A DNA stretch of 39,693 bases from Pigoraptor vietnamica (Eukaryota > Opisthokonta > Filasterea): positions 1 through 39,693 of the forward strand of contig CALSCQ010002574.1 in assembly GCA_943704525.1 (NCBI GenBank). The letters are read 5' to 3'. Below, in pieces: positions 9,885 to 21,918 of this stretch. Both the position numbers and the translations under genes were made by a program. Every line of letters starts with the position of its first letter. Position 1 is the stretch's first letter. The notes beneath the pieces were generated by a model. It searched no databases and was not told the DNA's origin. It worked only from the letters and a program-made list of their open reading frames with translations.

Positions 9885-11777
9885 ATGGGTTGTTCGCCCA
9901 GCAAGGAGGGCGCCGTGGCCCCTGCTGGGGGGGCGCCGGGGGCCAGCGCGAGCAACGCGGCTGCGGCTGCGGCCGCGGCGAATGCGCCTGCCAAGCTGCG
10001 CAAAAAGTCGTACGCAGTCAAGATAGATGTGGGGCAGTCGATTCTGCCTGAGCCCGACAAGGGGCGGCCAGACGTCGTCTTCGTCTTTGGTGGGCACCAC
10101 CGCGGAGATACGTGGCATTGCGACATTGCTGCGTCCTGCGTTTGTTGGCAATCGGCTCCGTTTGTTGCCACGTTTTGTGCGCTGAAACTGCGCTCCTCTG
10201 TTTCAAACCCAGGCGGACCGGGGACGTGCAAGGGGCTCATTCTCGAGCGACTTGTGGACGAGTATGGCTTTAAGCTGCTGTCGTCGGAGCAGCTGATCAT
10301 GGACGGCATCAAGGAGAAGGAGGCTGCGAAGGGGCAGACGCTCGAAGAGACCAAGCAGGTCTTCGAATTTTTGCGAAAGGAGCCCTGGCACCTCACCCTG
10401 GTGGGCGCTCGCTGGCTCCCCTCTGTGCGCTCTTGTTGCGTGCCGCTGACATGGGCCCTTGCTCGCGTTGCAGGAGTTTGTCCTGAAGATCGTTGGCCAG
10501 CACATTGAGAAGGAGAAGAACGAGCACGGCATCCTGATCGACATGCTCCCCAACCACAAGATCCTCTTCCGCAACGAAGAGGCCGTCGAAAAGTGCGCGG
10601 AGGAGATGGACCGGTTTGAGCGGCGGGTGGGTGTCTGCAAACAGCGCGAGGTGCGCGTCGCATTCGCCATTGCACCATGTTGACGCCACTTGCGCCGCAG
10701 CACTTCAAGTGCCGCTTCGCCCTCAACCTCATCATCCCGGCGGAGCGCTTCGACCAGGCCCTCGACATCAATGCGACGGCGCGCAAGACGCAGGCGCCGC
10801 CCGAGCCGGATAAGAAGGACCCGAATGCGAAGAAGGAGGAGGCGCCCGCGACGAGCGACGAGGCGGACAAGTCCAAGACAAAGCGGCGATACCAGGCGTA
10901 CGTCGAGGCAAGCAAGCCCTTCGTCGACTACTTTGAGAAGCAGCAGCGGCTCGTGTCTGTGGACGTGTCGACGGCGCCAACCGACGCCGTCCTCGACCAC
11001 GTCCACAAGATTTTCCAGGGTTTCAAGTTCAACCGCGCCCAGAAGATCAACACTGTCGCCCTCTTCTCCATGGGTGAGGCATGCACGCAATTGCCACTTT
11101 GTTTATGTCGGGGAATGGTCTGTTTGCGCCGGACTGATCTGTCGTAAAATAATTGCGCAGACGGCGTGTCAATGGGCGGCGTGGATCTCACCAAGATGGG
11201 CCTCGAGCACCTGCCCGTCAAGGACATCCTCGCGAAGGAGAGCAAGATGGACACGGACGCCGGCCGCGCCATTGCGGGCGCCATGGGTCGCAACGAGCCA
11301 GTGCCTTCGGTGTGTATCTCTGTGTTCTGTGTTCTGTCTCGGTTGTGTGCTTCGCGCTGACCGCGGTCCCCTGCTCTCCCTTCCAGACGGTCATGTTGCA
11401 CGCTGTGCAAGCGGCGATGGACCGCAGCCGCCACGCGTTTGGATATGTGGTCGACATGACTGGCGTGTCCTTGAACAAGGATACGCTGAATCCCGTGGGT
11501 GGCGGCATGTGCGGCGGCTGTCCTGCTGAACCCGCCTGTTCTCCTCTCACATTGTGTTGTGCACTCCCAGGGCGATCCCAGCATCATGTTCCACGACGGC
11601 CGCGTCGACGGCCTGCTCCGCTTTAATATCGACCACCCCGTGGCGAACAAGATACCGCTGCAGGCCATCTACACAACGCGCAGTCTCGTGCTCGTGTTTG
11701 CGCGGTCTGTCGACAAGGACCTCTGCATGCGAGTCGCGCAGTGCATGATTGAGCACAACCTCCACAAGGCCCTCTAG
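9885..11777 (+). CDS. Acylated protein with two degenerate adenylate-kinase domains
   Basis: Seven exons (9885-10089, 10213-10400, 10474-10626, 10701-11073, 11161-11309, 11387-11494, 11571-11777) give 460 residues. The start MGCSPSK is a classic N-myristoylation site with a Cys for palmitoylation, so membrane attachment is expected. Domain 1 resembles adenylate kinase: VFVFGGPGTCKG in place of GGPGSGKG, GFKLLSSEQLI in place of HLSTGDLLR, and GILIDMLPN in place of GFLIDGYPR. Domain 2 reads LEHLPVKDILAKES, GRAIAGAMGRNEPVPSTVML and GYVVDMTG, again an adenylate-kinase pattern but with no P-loop. A Lys/Glu-rich linker lies between them. The changed P-loop, the missing NMP-binding Arg residues and the absent second P-loop suggest a scaffold or regulator, not an active kinase. 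That role is inference. Confidence 0.75.
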
Positions 11778-12205
11778 CCGCGCCTGCGTTTGCTGCTGCG
11801 TGTCGTACAGAATATCCCTCCCGCTTTCTTCCTTGCGCTCGTCGCCGCGCCGTCGCCACATTCTGCCACTGCTGCCGGCCTGCGCCGGCCTGCTTTGTTT
11901 GCGTTTCGATATAACTCTGCGTTGCCGCGTCTGCCGAGATCTCGGCTGGTTTTGTGCGCATTCCAGTGCAACAAAAATTCCAGTCGTGTGCTGAAAATTA
12001 TTTTGTGCGCGTCAGTATGGAAATTTGTATGGCATCGCCCGATTTGGCCATGTGCGCACTCACTCGCTCACTCAGCTGACCACGGCAAAGAAGAGGAGCA
12101 TCCCTCGTAGCAGCAGCAAAGACCCATCGCCCTCTCTCAGTCCAGCGCGTGTGTGTGGCCGACAGACAGAGGAGAGGCACGCTGCTCGGCGGCGATCGAA
12201 AGAAG
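11778..12205. other. Intergenic region upstream of CCT3
   Basis: It holds the 3' end of the AK-like gene and the CCT3 promoter. An AT-rich patch (CTGAAAATTATTTTGTGCG) lies near 11990, and the sequence becomes purine-rich just before the CCT3 start. No gene was recognised. Confidence 0.4.
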
Positions 12206-14689
12206 ATGCAGCAGCCCGTCATTGTGCTTAGTGGGTATTCCGCATGCACCACTTCCCCTTTTTGCAATTTTGCTCATGTGTGCCTTCGTTTCCGCCTGCA
12301 GACCAGACGGTTAAGCGCGAGAGCGGCCGCAAGGTCCAGCTCAGCAACATCGCGTCCGCGCGGGTGGGTGTTAGTGACGGACAGATACGTAGCTGTCGTG
12401 CTTTGTGTTCATCCCTAGTGTCTCGCAATGCAGGCCGTGGCCGATGTGATCCGCACGTGCCTTGGCCCGCGGGCCATGCTGAAGATGCTCATGGACCCCA
12501 TGGGCGGCATTGTGATGACGAACGACGGCAACGCCATTCTGCGCGAGATCGACGTGTCGCACCCCGCCGCCAAGTCCATGATAGAGATTAGCCGCACTCA
12601 GGACGAAGAGGTCGGCGACGGAACCACGTCGGTCATTATTCTCGGTGGGCAACAAGTGGCGCGCTCGCCGTGGCGCCGTGGCAGTGGGCCCGCTCTGCTG
12701 GCCGCGATTGTCTCGGTGGCGGCAGCGGGCGCGTGCGACTGTGTAGAATGCTAGCATGTGGGCCTCCGAGTACTGGTCGTTCGTGTTGTGTTGGGGGGAG
12801 GGGCTGCTGGAACCGCAGAAGTGATGGCGTGTTGCTTTGTTTCTGTGTTTAAAACTGCTGTGCATTTCGGTAGTTGATTTATGGCGACGCTGACATTGTG
12901 TGTGTCCGTAGCGGGCGAAATGCTGGCCGTCGCCGAGCCGTTCCTCGAGCGTCAGATGCACCCGACGGTCATTGTGAGCGCATACGCGCAGGCCCTCGAC
13001 GATGCGACGAACATTATCGAGAAGCAGATCAGCTCGCCTGTGGACACGAATGACGACGCGGCCATGCTCCGCATCATCAACTCTTGCCTCGGCACCAAGT
13101 TCATGAAGCGGTGGGCGGACCTGGCGTGCCGCATTGCGCTGGCCGCCGTGCGCACCGTCGCGATGGAGGAGAACGGGCGGAGGGAGATTGATATCAAGCG
13201 CTACGCCAAGGTCGAGAAGGTGCGTAGCCCACGTCCCGTCTCGTGTCTCTCTATTGCTTTTTGTGTCACTCACTGCGACGCCGTGCGTTACATAGATTCC
13301 CGGCGGCGAGATTGAGGAGTCTGAGGTGCTGCGGGGGGTGATGATCAACAAGGACGTGACGCACGCCAAGATGCGCCGGCGAATTGAGAACCCGCGCATC
13401 ATTCTGCTGGACTGCGCGCTCGAGTACAAGAAGGGCGAGAGCCAGACGAACCTGGAGGTGACGAAGGAGGGCGACTGGCAGCACATTCTCAAGCTCGAGG
13501 AGGAGTTTATCGAGACTATGTGCAACGACATTATTGCGCTTAAGCCCGACCTCGTGATCACGGAGAAGGGCGTGTCCGGTGGGTGCTTGCTGCTGGCTGC
13601 GGAGTGTTGGAGGGGAATGAGGAGTTTTGAAAGATGATGGGGGGTCTCTTGGTCTCTTGGGAATTTTCGCCTGGCGCAGTGCATTCGTGTGACATCGCGT
13701 GCGTTTGCCCCGCAGACCTCGCACAGCACTACTTTGTCAAGCACAACATTACGGCTCTCCGCCGCCTGCGCAAGACGGACAACAACCGCATTGCGCGCGC
13801 GTGCGGTGCGACGATCGTCAACCGCACGGACGAGCTGAAGGAGTCGGACGTGGGCACCGGCGCGGGCCTCTTTGAGGTGAAGAAGATTGGCGACGAGTAC
13901 TTTGCGTTCATCACCGAGTGCAAGGACCCCAAGGCATGCACCATCCTCCTCCGCGGTGCCAGCAAGGACGTCCTTATGGAGGTCGAGCGCAACCTTCAGG
14001 ACGCCATGAACGTCGCGCGCAATGTCATGGTCAACCCTCGGCTCGTGCCGGGCGGCGGCGCGACCGAGATGGCGCTGTCGCAGGCGCTTCTGGAGCGCGC
14101 CAAGGGGCTCGAGGGCATTCGCCAGTGGCCCTACAAGGCTGTCGCGAGCGCCCTCGAGGTCATCCCCCGCACGCTCATCCAGAATTGCGGCGCGAACGTC
14201 ATTCGCACGCTGACGGCGCTTCGGGTGGGTGATGTGTTGGACTGCTCGTTTTGATTGGTCGTGAGAGAAGCAGCCTTGCTCACGAGCTGTACAATTTGTG
14301 CACGCAGGCGAAGCACGCGACGGCGGGCAACACGACGTGGGGCATCGACGGCGACGCAGGCGTGCTCGCCGACATGCGCGACCTCGGCGTCTGGGAGCCT
14401 GTCTCCGTGAAGGTGCAGACGATCAAGACGGCCATCGAGGTGGGGACTCTGCAACAACATGCCCGCGTGTGCGCGCTTGTCCTCCGTTCATAATGCAGGG
14501 TCGCAGTCGCCCGACGGCCTCACTCATGCCGATCCCTGATCGCGTCTGCAGACGGCCGTCATGATTCTGCGCATCGACGACATCGTGTCGGGCCTCAAGC
14601 GCGAGAAGGAGCAGCCGCAGGCCGCCGCCCCGCAGGAGGGCGCCGAGCAGCCGGAGGGCGCCGGCGACCACGAGGGACACGACCACTGA
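12206..14689 (+). CDS. CCT3: T-complex protein 1 subunit gamma (CCT3 chaperonin)
   Basis: CCT3 is one of eight subunits of the cytosolic TRiC ring that folds actin, tubulin and WD40 proteins. The first exon (12206-12230) reads MQQPVIVL and joins QTVKRESGRKVQLSNI. Then come VADVIRTCLGPRAMLKML, MTNDGNAILREIDVSHPAAK, EVGDGTTSVIILAGEM (split by a 267-bp intron, 12645-12911, long for this gene), MINKDVTHAKMRRRIENPRI, ITEKGVSDLAQHY, NVMVNPRLVPGGGATEM and DDIVSGLKREKEQ. This order matches the gamma subunit closely. The protein ends in a Glu/Pro/His-rich tail, HEGHDH. All key ATPase motifs are present, so it should be functional. Confidence 0.97.
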
Positions 14690-14941
14690 GCGCGCACTGC
14701 GCCGCGAACACGGCCGCAGGCGGTCGCAACGGCGGCTTGAATGAAGGCGCGTTGCATAGAACGGTTTGAGTCAGTACTAGTGAGGAGCAATCAGTAGGCC
14801 CTTCAGTCAGACCCCATCGGCAAGATCATTCACCAAGCGCGTTCATCCTGCAAACAATCGCAAACGATCGCAAGGGCCCACCAAACGCCTTAACCTCCAA
14901 CGATCGCAAAGGCCCCCGCGCGGACGGGGCGTGCGGCGACC
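14690..14941. promoter_or_regulatory. CCT3-TRMT61A intergenic region with repeated CGATCGCAA motif
   Basis: The 3' half carries a short repeated motif: CAATCGCAAACGATCGCAAG, then CCAACGATCGCAAAGGCCC, at about 14857-14918, ending some 20 bp before the TRMT61A start codon. Spacing between the two ACGATCGCAA copies is about 35 bp. They may be binding sites for one factor; nothing else supports this. Confidence 0.4.
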
Positions 14942-16424
<1,483 letters not shown>

Positions 16425-16470
16425 CAATGCAACTGCTTGCAACACAGAATCGTACACACAGCATTGTTGG

Positions 16471-17955
16471 CTATCGAACGGGTGTGGCGGGCGCAATGCG
16501 CTCAAAGAACGCCAGGCGATCCGCGTCGAGCGCGCTCACAAACGCGTCGGCGCGGCCGTCCCCATCTTCCGGCGCGCGGCGGCCGGATGAAGCCAGCGTA
16601 GCGGCCCGCCGTCGGTAGTCCTGGGGTGCAGAGGAGTGAATGGGCGCAGCGAGAAGAGCATGACGCTTCATGAGCGACAGGGCACACGCAACAACCGGAC
16701 CGCTACATTGTCGTCCGGGGTTGCACGGACGAACCTCAATGTCGGCGGCAGATCGCTGGTAGTGAAGAATGGACACGAAGAGGTGTCGGAGGGAGAACTC
16801 GGGCCAGAGCACATCGAGGAAATCGACGCACGAGTATGTCGTCTGCGGTCGCATCGATGAGTTTTTTGCCGTGATTCACACAAGTGTGCACGTTCGCACA
16901 GTCTACGCCAGCGTCGCAGGTGCGCACCTGCCACAATAGAAAGTCGCTCAATCGCGACTCGCCGGATGTTCGCACGAGAAGGTCCGGCTCAGGGCACCCG
17001 GCAGTATACAAGCACCTGGAGAGCAGCGCCTCGTCGACATCACTGTGTACGCCAAGGTCAGACACGCGGCGGACGAACAACAGCGCGGAGAGGATCCGTC
17101 GATAGAGTGGTGGCTGAGCAGGAATGAACACGCTGTGCAAAGCCCACCCGCACTCCAGTGCACCGGACGCGATGCCTCGCGCAATGTCCCGCGCAGCCAG
17201 CGTAATTTCGTGGCGCGAAGTGTACGGGAAACAGACATTGAGAATGGCCCTGCGCGCGCTGGCGTGAGCGCCGAGGAGGCAGAACACGCACAAAGCTGGA
17301 CGGCATCGCACCTGTCGTTGTTCTTCGACATGGTGACGGCGCGCGCAACGGCCTGCTGCACGTCGGCCGGCAGCATGGCGACGTCGCCGAGGACGCGAAT
17401 GGACACGCCGTGGCGGGCAATGACGTCCCTGTGAAGGATGTCCGTCAGCACGCGCGCAAGTGGTGAATAGTGCGTGCGCGTAGCATCGCAAGTCGAGTGT
17501 GCACGTGCGCGTGTGTGTGCCGGCGCCCTGCATGCGACCACTGCCGGTCGGCGAGGGAGACCCACGAGTGCTCCGCGAGGCGGATGAACTTGTCCCGCGC
17601 CAGGGACATGAGCGCGTCCACTTCGTCCGAGCTCCGCTTGAAGTTTTCAATGCTGAACGCATACACTGTCACCACGCTCACACCGAGATCGAGGCACAAC
17701 TCGAGCGTCTGTGGGAACGCGCCGTCAACCGACTGTAACACTTCCCCGCAGCGCAAGAGGCATTGGACGCACCTCCTCGAGCTTGTCGAAGCCAAGTGCA
17801 TGGCCTTTCGCGCGGTCCACGTGCACCTTTTGTGCATAGCGGCGGTTGCCATCCATGATAAACGCGACGTGGCGGGGCACACGGCCGGCGCGCAGCACGC
17901 CCACGGCCAGCCGCTCCAACCACGGGCGCTGCCGGGGAGTGTCGGCCTTGGCCAT
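16471..17955 (-). CDS. DHDDS: Dehydrodolichyl diphosphate synthase (cis-prenyltransferase)
   Basis: The enzyme lengthens isoprenoid chains with cis double bonds to make the dolichol precursor for protein glycosylation at the ER. The start at 17953-17955 gives [16 protein letters not shown], followed by the catalytic [16 protein letters not shown]. Other exons carry [72 protein letters not shown] with [10 protein letters not shown], and a WPEFS motif. All match DHDDS in order. No C-terminal RxG motif is evident, as expected for the DHDDS-type subunit, whose partner NUS1/NgBR supplies it. The C-terminus ([16 protein letters not shown]) is unconserved. Confidence 0.93.
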
Positions 17956-18345
17956 CGCAGACTCACTCTGTACGACACACGACGCACGCTTGTCCTGCTG
18001 GCACAGAGATGAAGCAGCGCACTGGTGAGGCGCTGTTGAAGCACTCTTGCGGGTGTGTCAGCACATTAGTCGTCGGCACGTGCTGCACATTAGGCCACCG
18101 CCGATTGGCTGCCGAGCACTCGGCGGGCGCAAAATTGTCCGTGGCTGGATTTTGAAAAAGTGGGAAACACGAACGCCGCTTTGGCCGTAGCACTGCGTGG
18201 CGCTCACAGAGGTCTTGTAGTCGCGAGGGCGCGCAGAGGGACAGAGGAGTGTGCTTGCATGGGCGTGGGGCAATAGCGAGGACTTTTTGCGCGTCAATTT
18301 CTGTCGGACGCCGTGCTGCGGTTGCCGCCGTGTCCGTCCGCCGAC
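17956..18345. promoter_or_regulatory. Divergent intergenic region DHDDS / ANK-FYVE
   Basis: A 390-bp segment between two outward-facing starts. A second in-frame Met at 18313 could lengthen the ANK-FYVE protein by 11 residues. I see CCAAT-like ATTGGCTGCC at about 18105 but no other strong signal. Confidence 0.35.
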
Positions 18346-20291
18346 ATGGCGGGGGACGGCCACGTGCCGCTGTGGGAGTCGCTCATTGAGGCTGCGAAGG
18401 AGGGCGACGTGGCGGCGGTGCGCGCACTGTGCGACCGCGGCGCCGACGTGAACTGCGTGGACATGAACGGGTGGTACCCGGTCCACTACAGCGCGGAAAA
18501 GGGCGACCTCGAGTGTCTCATCGAGCTCGTCAACCGCGGCGCAAACGTCAATGTGCGCGACAACACGGGTTCGACGCCGCTGCACCGCGCCGCCGTCGGC
18601 AACCGTGTCAAGTGCGTCGAGGTGCTCCTGCGGTCGAAGAATGCGGACGTGAGCATCAAGAACCAGCAGGACTACCGCCCGTACGACGTCGCCATGATGC
18701 TCGGCCACTCGGAGATCTGCGCCATGCTCAGCAACTACGCTGCGGCGGCAGGGGCGGCGCAAGCGAAGGCGCCGCAGCGGAAGCTCTTTGGAAAGGTCAT
18801 TGCCGGCAAGAAGAAGGGGGGCACGGACACGCACGCGATGCTGCTGGGCGCCGCGCGGTCCGGGGACCACCACATGCTCGTGACGGTGCTCAACTCCGGC
18901 GAGGACGTCAATGCGCGCGACCCCGAGAGCGACAACGGGACGCCCCTCCACATTGCGGCCGAGCACGGCCACGTCCCCTGCGTCGCGCTGCTGCTTGAGC
19001 GGGGCGCCGATCCGCAGGCCGTGAACGACAGCGGGTGGACGCCACTCCACGCGCTCGCCACCGGCACATCGCCCGCGCACGCAGAATGCGCGGCGATGCT
19101 CGTGCAAATGGGCGCGGACGTGTTTGCGCGCACCGCAAACGGCGAGACACCACGGGAGCTTGCTGTGCGCTGCCGAGCGCTTGAGGACCTCGTTACGCTC
19201 CTCGACGACGCCGAGCTGTCCGCCGCTCGCGAGGTGCTCCGACAGCGCATGTCGGCGCCCATCGAACAGCAGGGCCTGGTTGTACGCGGGAACGCCACAG
19301 CCACCGCGCGCGAGGAGCGCCTGCGCACGGCCATTGCGGTCGTGCTACGCCGCCTTGCATCCGGGGCCCTGCTGAGCCCGGTTGCCACGGGGGGTTCGGC
19401 GGGCGCGGTGTCGCTGGGGGGCGGTGGTGGTGCATGCAGCAAGTGTGGGCTCTCTCCATCGCAGGCAACAGGGGCGCCGGCCATCGAACCTTTGCGCGTG
19501 GGCATGACGGCACTGTCGCTGGGCCCGCCGTCGTCGCTCGCGGGTCCGCAGGCGGCTGTGTTTGCGGTGGGCGTGGACGGCGACCGCGTCAAGGCCCTTG
19601 AGGACGAGCGGGATGCGCTCAGCGCCAAGTGCCGGAAGCTCGCTGCGTCGATTGCGGCGGCGGCACAAGAGCACGAGGACGCCGTCGCGGCGCTCGAGGC
19701 GAAGGTGGCGGCGGCCGAGGAAGAAAAGCAGGCTGCGATCAAGCGCGCTGCCGAGGAGAGGGATGCGGCCATCAAGCGGGTGTGTGGCTGTGCGGTGCGC
19801 TTTGTTGTGTTTCTTTGCTCATTCATTCCTCTTGCGCGGAATTGCAGTGCGAAGCAACGCTTGCCAATCGCCTCTCAAAACTCGCTCAAGAGACGGAGAC
19901 GGCCATGGACCAGGTGCGCCGTTGTGACGCGTGTCACGTGCATTGCGCCTCAGTTGCCGACCAGTTGCGTGTCTCTGTGGCGCAGGTGAAGCGCGAGCTG
20001 GAGGAGGCGGACCAAGAGAAGGCCGATCTTCTCCGCTTACAAAACGGCAAGAAGCTCACGTGGGTGCCCGACGACTACGCCGCCGAGTGCGCAGAGCCCA
20101 CTTGTCGCGCCAAGTTCACGGCGAACAAGCGGCGGCACCACTGCCGGTGTTGCGGGCGCGTGTTCTGCAAGCCGTGCGTGGTGCAGAAGGCGTTGCTGGC
20201 GAAGCTCGGCTACGACAAGCCCGTGCGCGTGTGCGTGCACTGTCATGCCCTCGTGCGAGCGACTGAGGACGCCGAAAGGGATAAGAAATAG
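18346..20291 (+). CDS. Ankyrin repeat - coiled coil - FYVE zinc finger protein
   Basis: FYVE domains bind phosphatidylinositol 3-phosphate on endosomes, so this is probably an endosomal adaptor. From MAGDGHVPLW the protein has about three ankyrin repeats (for example NTGSTPLHRAAVGNRVKCVE), a basic linker, and two or three more repeats (DNGTPLHIAAEHGHVPCV, DSGWTPLHALAT). A Gly/Ser-rich part and a long Ala/Glu/Lys coiled coil follow. The C-terminal FYVE finger shows [18 protein letters not shown] and VRVCVHC. The first cysteine pair is spaced CX4C (CAEPTC) where FYVE domains usually have CX2C. Most of the gene is one long exon; two introns (from 19779 and about 19913) sit near the 3' end. The repeat order resembles no single named family that I can recall. 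Confidence 0.85.
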
Positions 20292-20736
20292 ACCCTGCAG
20301 TAGATCTCGCCCATTGAATAGTGCCGAATGTCGCACAAATGCGCAGTTTGAACGGACCGCCCGCGCCCAATTGGAGGGCGTTCAAATCGGGATCAAATTT
20401 CAATTCGGCGCCCAATTCGTGCGCCCGATCGGACCCTACCCCACCGCCCAGCTGCCTCGGATGCCAACAACACAACCGACACGGCATCGCCGAAAGGGAT
20501 GCCGAAGAAAGGTGTGGTCTGGGGAAAATCACGCACGGCAAAAGAAGAGGAGGCGCACAGTGCTGCAGTGGCCGGCTCTTCGACAGAAAATAGCTTGCGC
20601 GGTGGAGGTGGCACTTCGCTCCCTATGCTGACGTGCTACGCCCTAGGCCTCGATTAATCCGATTTTCGTTCACTGGGAACTTCGTCTAGTCCTTATATTC
20701 CCGCACACGCGCTGTGCGGCTGCGTAGCGGGGCAGC
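20292..20736. other. Intergenic region upstream of AP180
   Basis: A CGCCCAATT word occurs twice, at about 20366 and 20409, and a related CGCCCATTGAAT near 20310. This could be regulatory. No gene was recognised, and frames here lack family features. Confidence 0.35.
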
Positions 20737-21774
20737 ATGGACGCGCGCATGCGGACGGCGTCGATCAACGACCGCCTGAGCATTGCGAAGAATGCCATTA
20801 AGGGCGACTACCTCGGCAAGGCCGTGGTCAAGGCCACCAAGGCAGACGGCCTCGCGCCCAAGAAGAAGCACGTGATCAGTGGGTGTCGTGCGGTCGGTGT
20901 GAGAATGAGGGTGCGTGTCTGTCCGTGTGCCCGTGTTTGCCGGTGCTGAGAGCGGCCCTCGCAGCGGTGGTGGAGTCGACGCGCGATGGGTACGCGAGTA
21001 TGCCCGATCTCATGAAGATGCTCACGGCGCGCCTCGAGTCGAGCGACTGGGTCGTCGTGTTCAAGTCGCTTGTCGTGATACACGTGGCGCTGCGGGACGG
21101 CAACCTGCGCTTTGCCGACTACCTCGCGGGACGCACAACAAACTTCAACTTTCTCTACAATTTCCACGACCGGTCGAGCCCGCAAGGTGCACACGCGCTC
21201 AGATGCGTGCAGTTTCTGCATGTGCCGTCTCTCGCTTCCTCACACCGCACATCTGCGCAGCCCTCGAGATGTCCGGCTACGTGCGGCGGTACGCGCGGTA
21301 CCTGGAGGAGCGCGTGTATTCGTACCGCGCGCTGAAGGTGGACATTTGCCGCACGGAGCGATCGTCGCAGGGCGCGCACTTTCGCCAGCTCGCCGATGCC
21401 CCCCTTGTGGAGGAGATTAACGTTTTGCAAAACCTTGTGGGCGCGCTCGTCGAAATTCAGGTGAGGGGCTTCGATTGCCGCAGTGCTCTTCGTGTGCATG
21501 AGAAGCTGCGAGAGAATAGCGGTGTTTGGGAGATGGTGCGGCGATGCTTGTGGCCTGCGTCTGTTGGCGAGAAGCAAATAGCAGAGCGGCAGAGTGAGAC
21601 AGTGGCAGCTGGTCCATTGGCGACTGATACGCGTTTCGCGCAGTTTGATCCCGAGACGCTGCTGAGCGGCATGATTGTGGCCGCCTTCCTCCCGCTGATG
21701 AAGGACCTCACGAAGACATTCGTCGCACTCAACGAGGCGATCATCAGCATGCTCGGTGAGTGTTGGCGGCGTGG

Positions 21775-21836
<62 letters not shown>

Positions 21837-21863
21837 TGCGTGTGTGTGTGTGTGTGTGTGTGC

Positions 21864-21918
<55 letters not shown>

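Noticed and set aside
9824-10915. A 363-residue minus-strand open frame across the AK-like gene
   Set aside because: It crosses two clear plus-strand introns and has no recognisable domain.
12371-13744. A 457-residue minus-strand open frame
   Set aside because: It lies antisense to CCT3 exons, spans their introns, and shows no family motif; GC-rich DNA gives such shadows.
18735-19826. A 363-residue Ser/Ala-rich minus-strand open frame
   Set aside because: It is a mirror of the ankyrin and coiled-coil exon; composition only, no motif.
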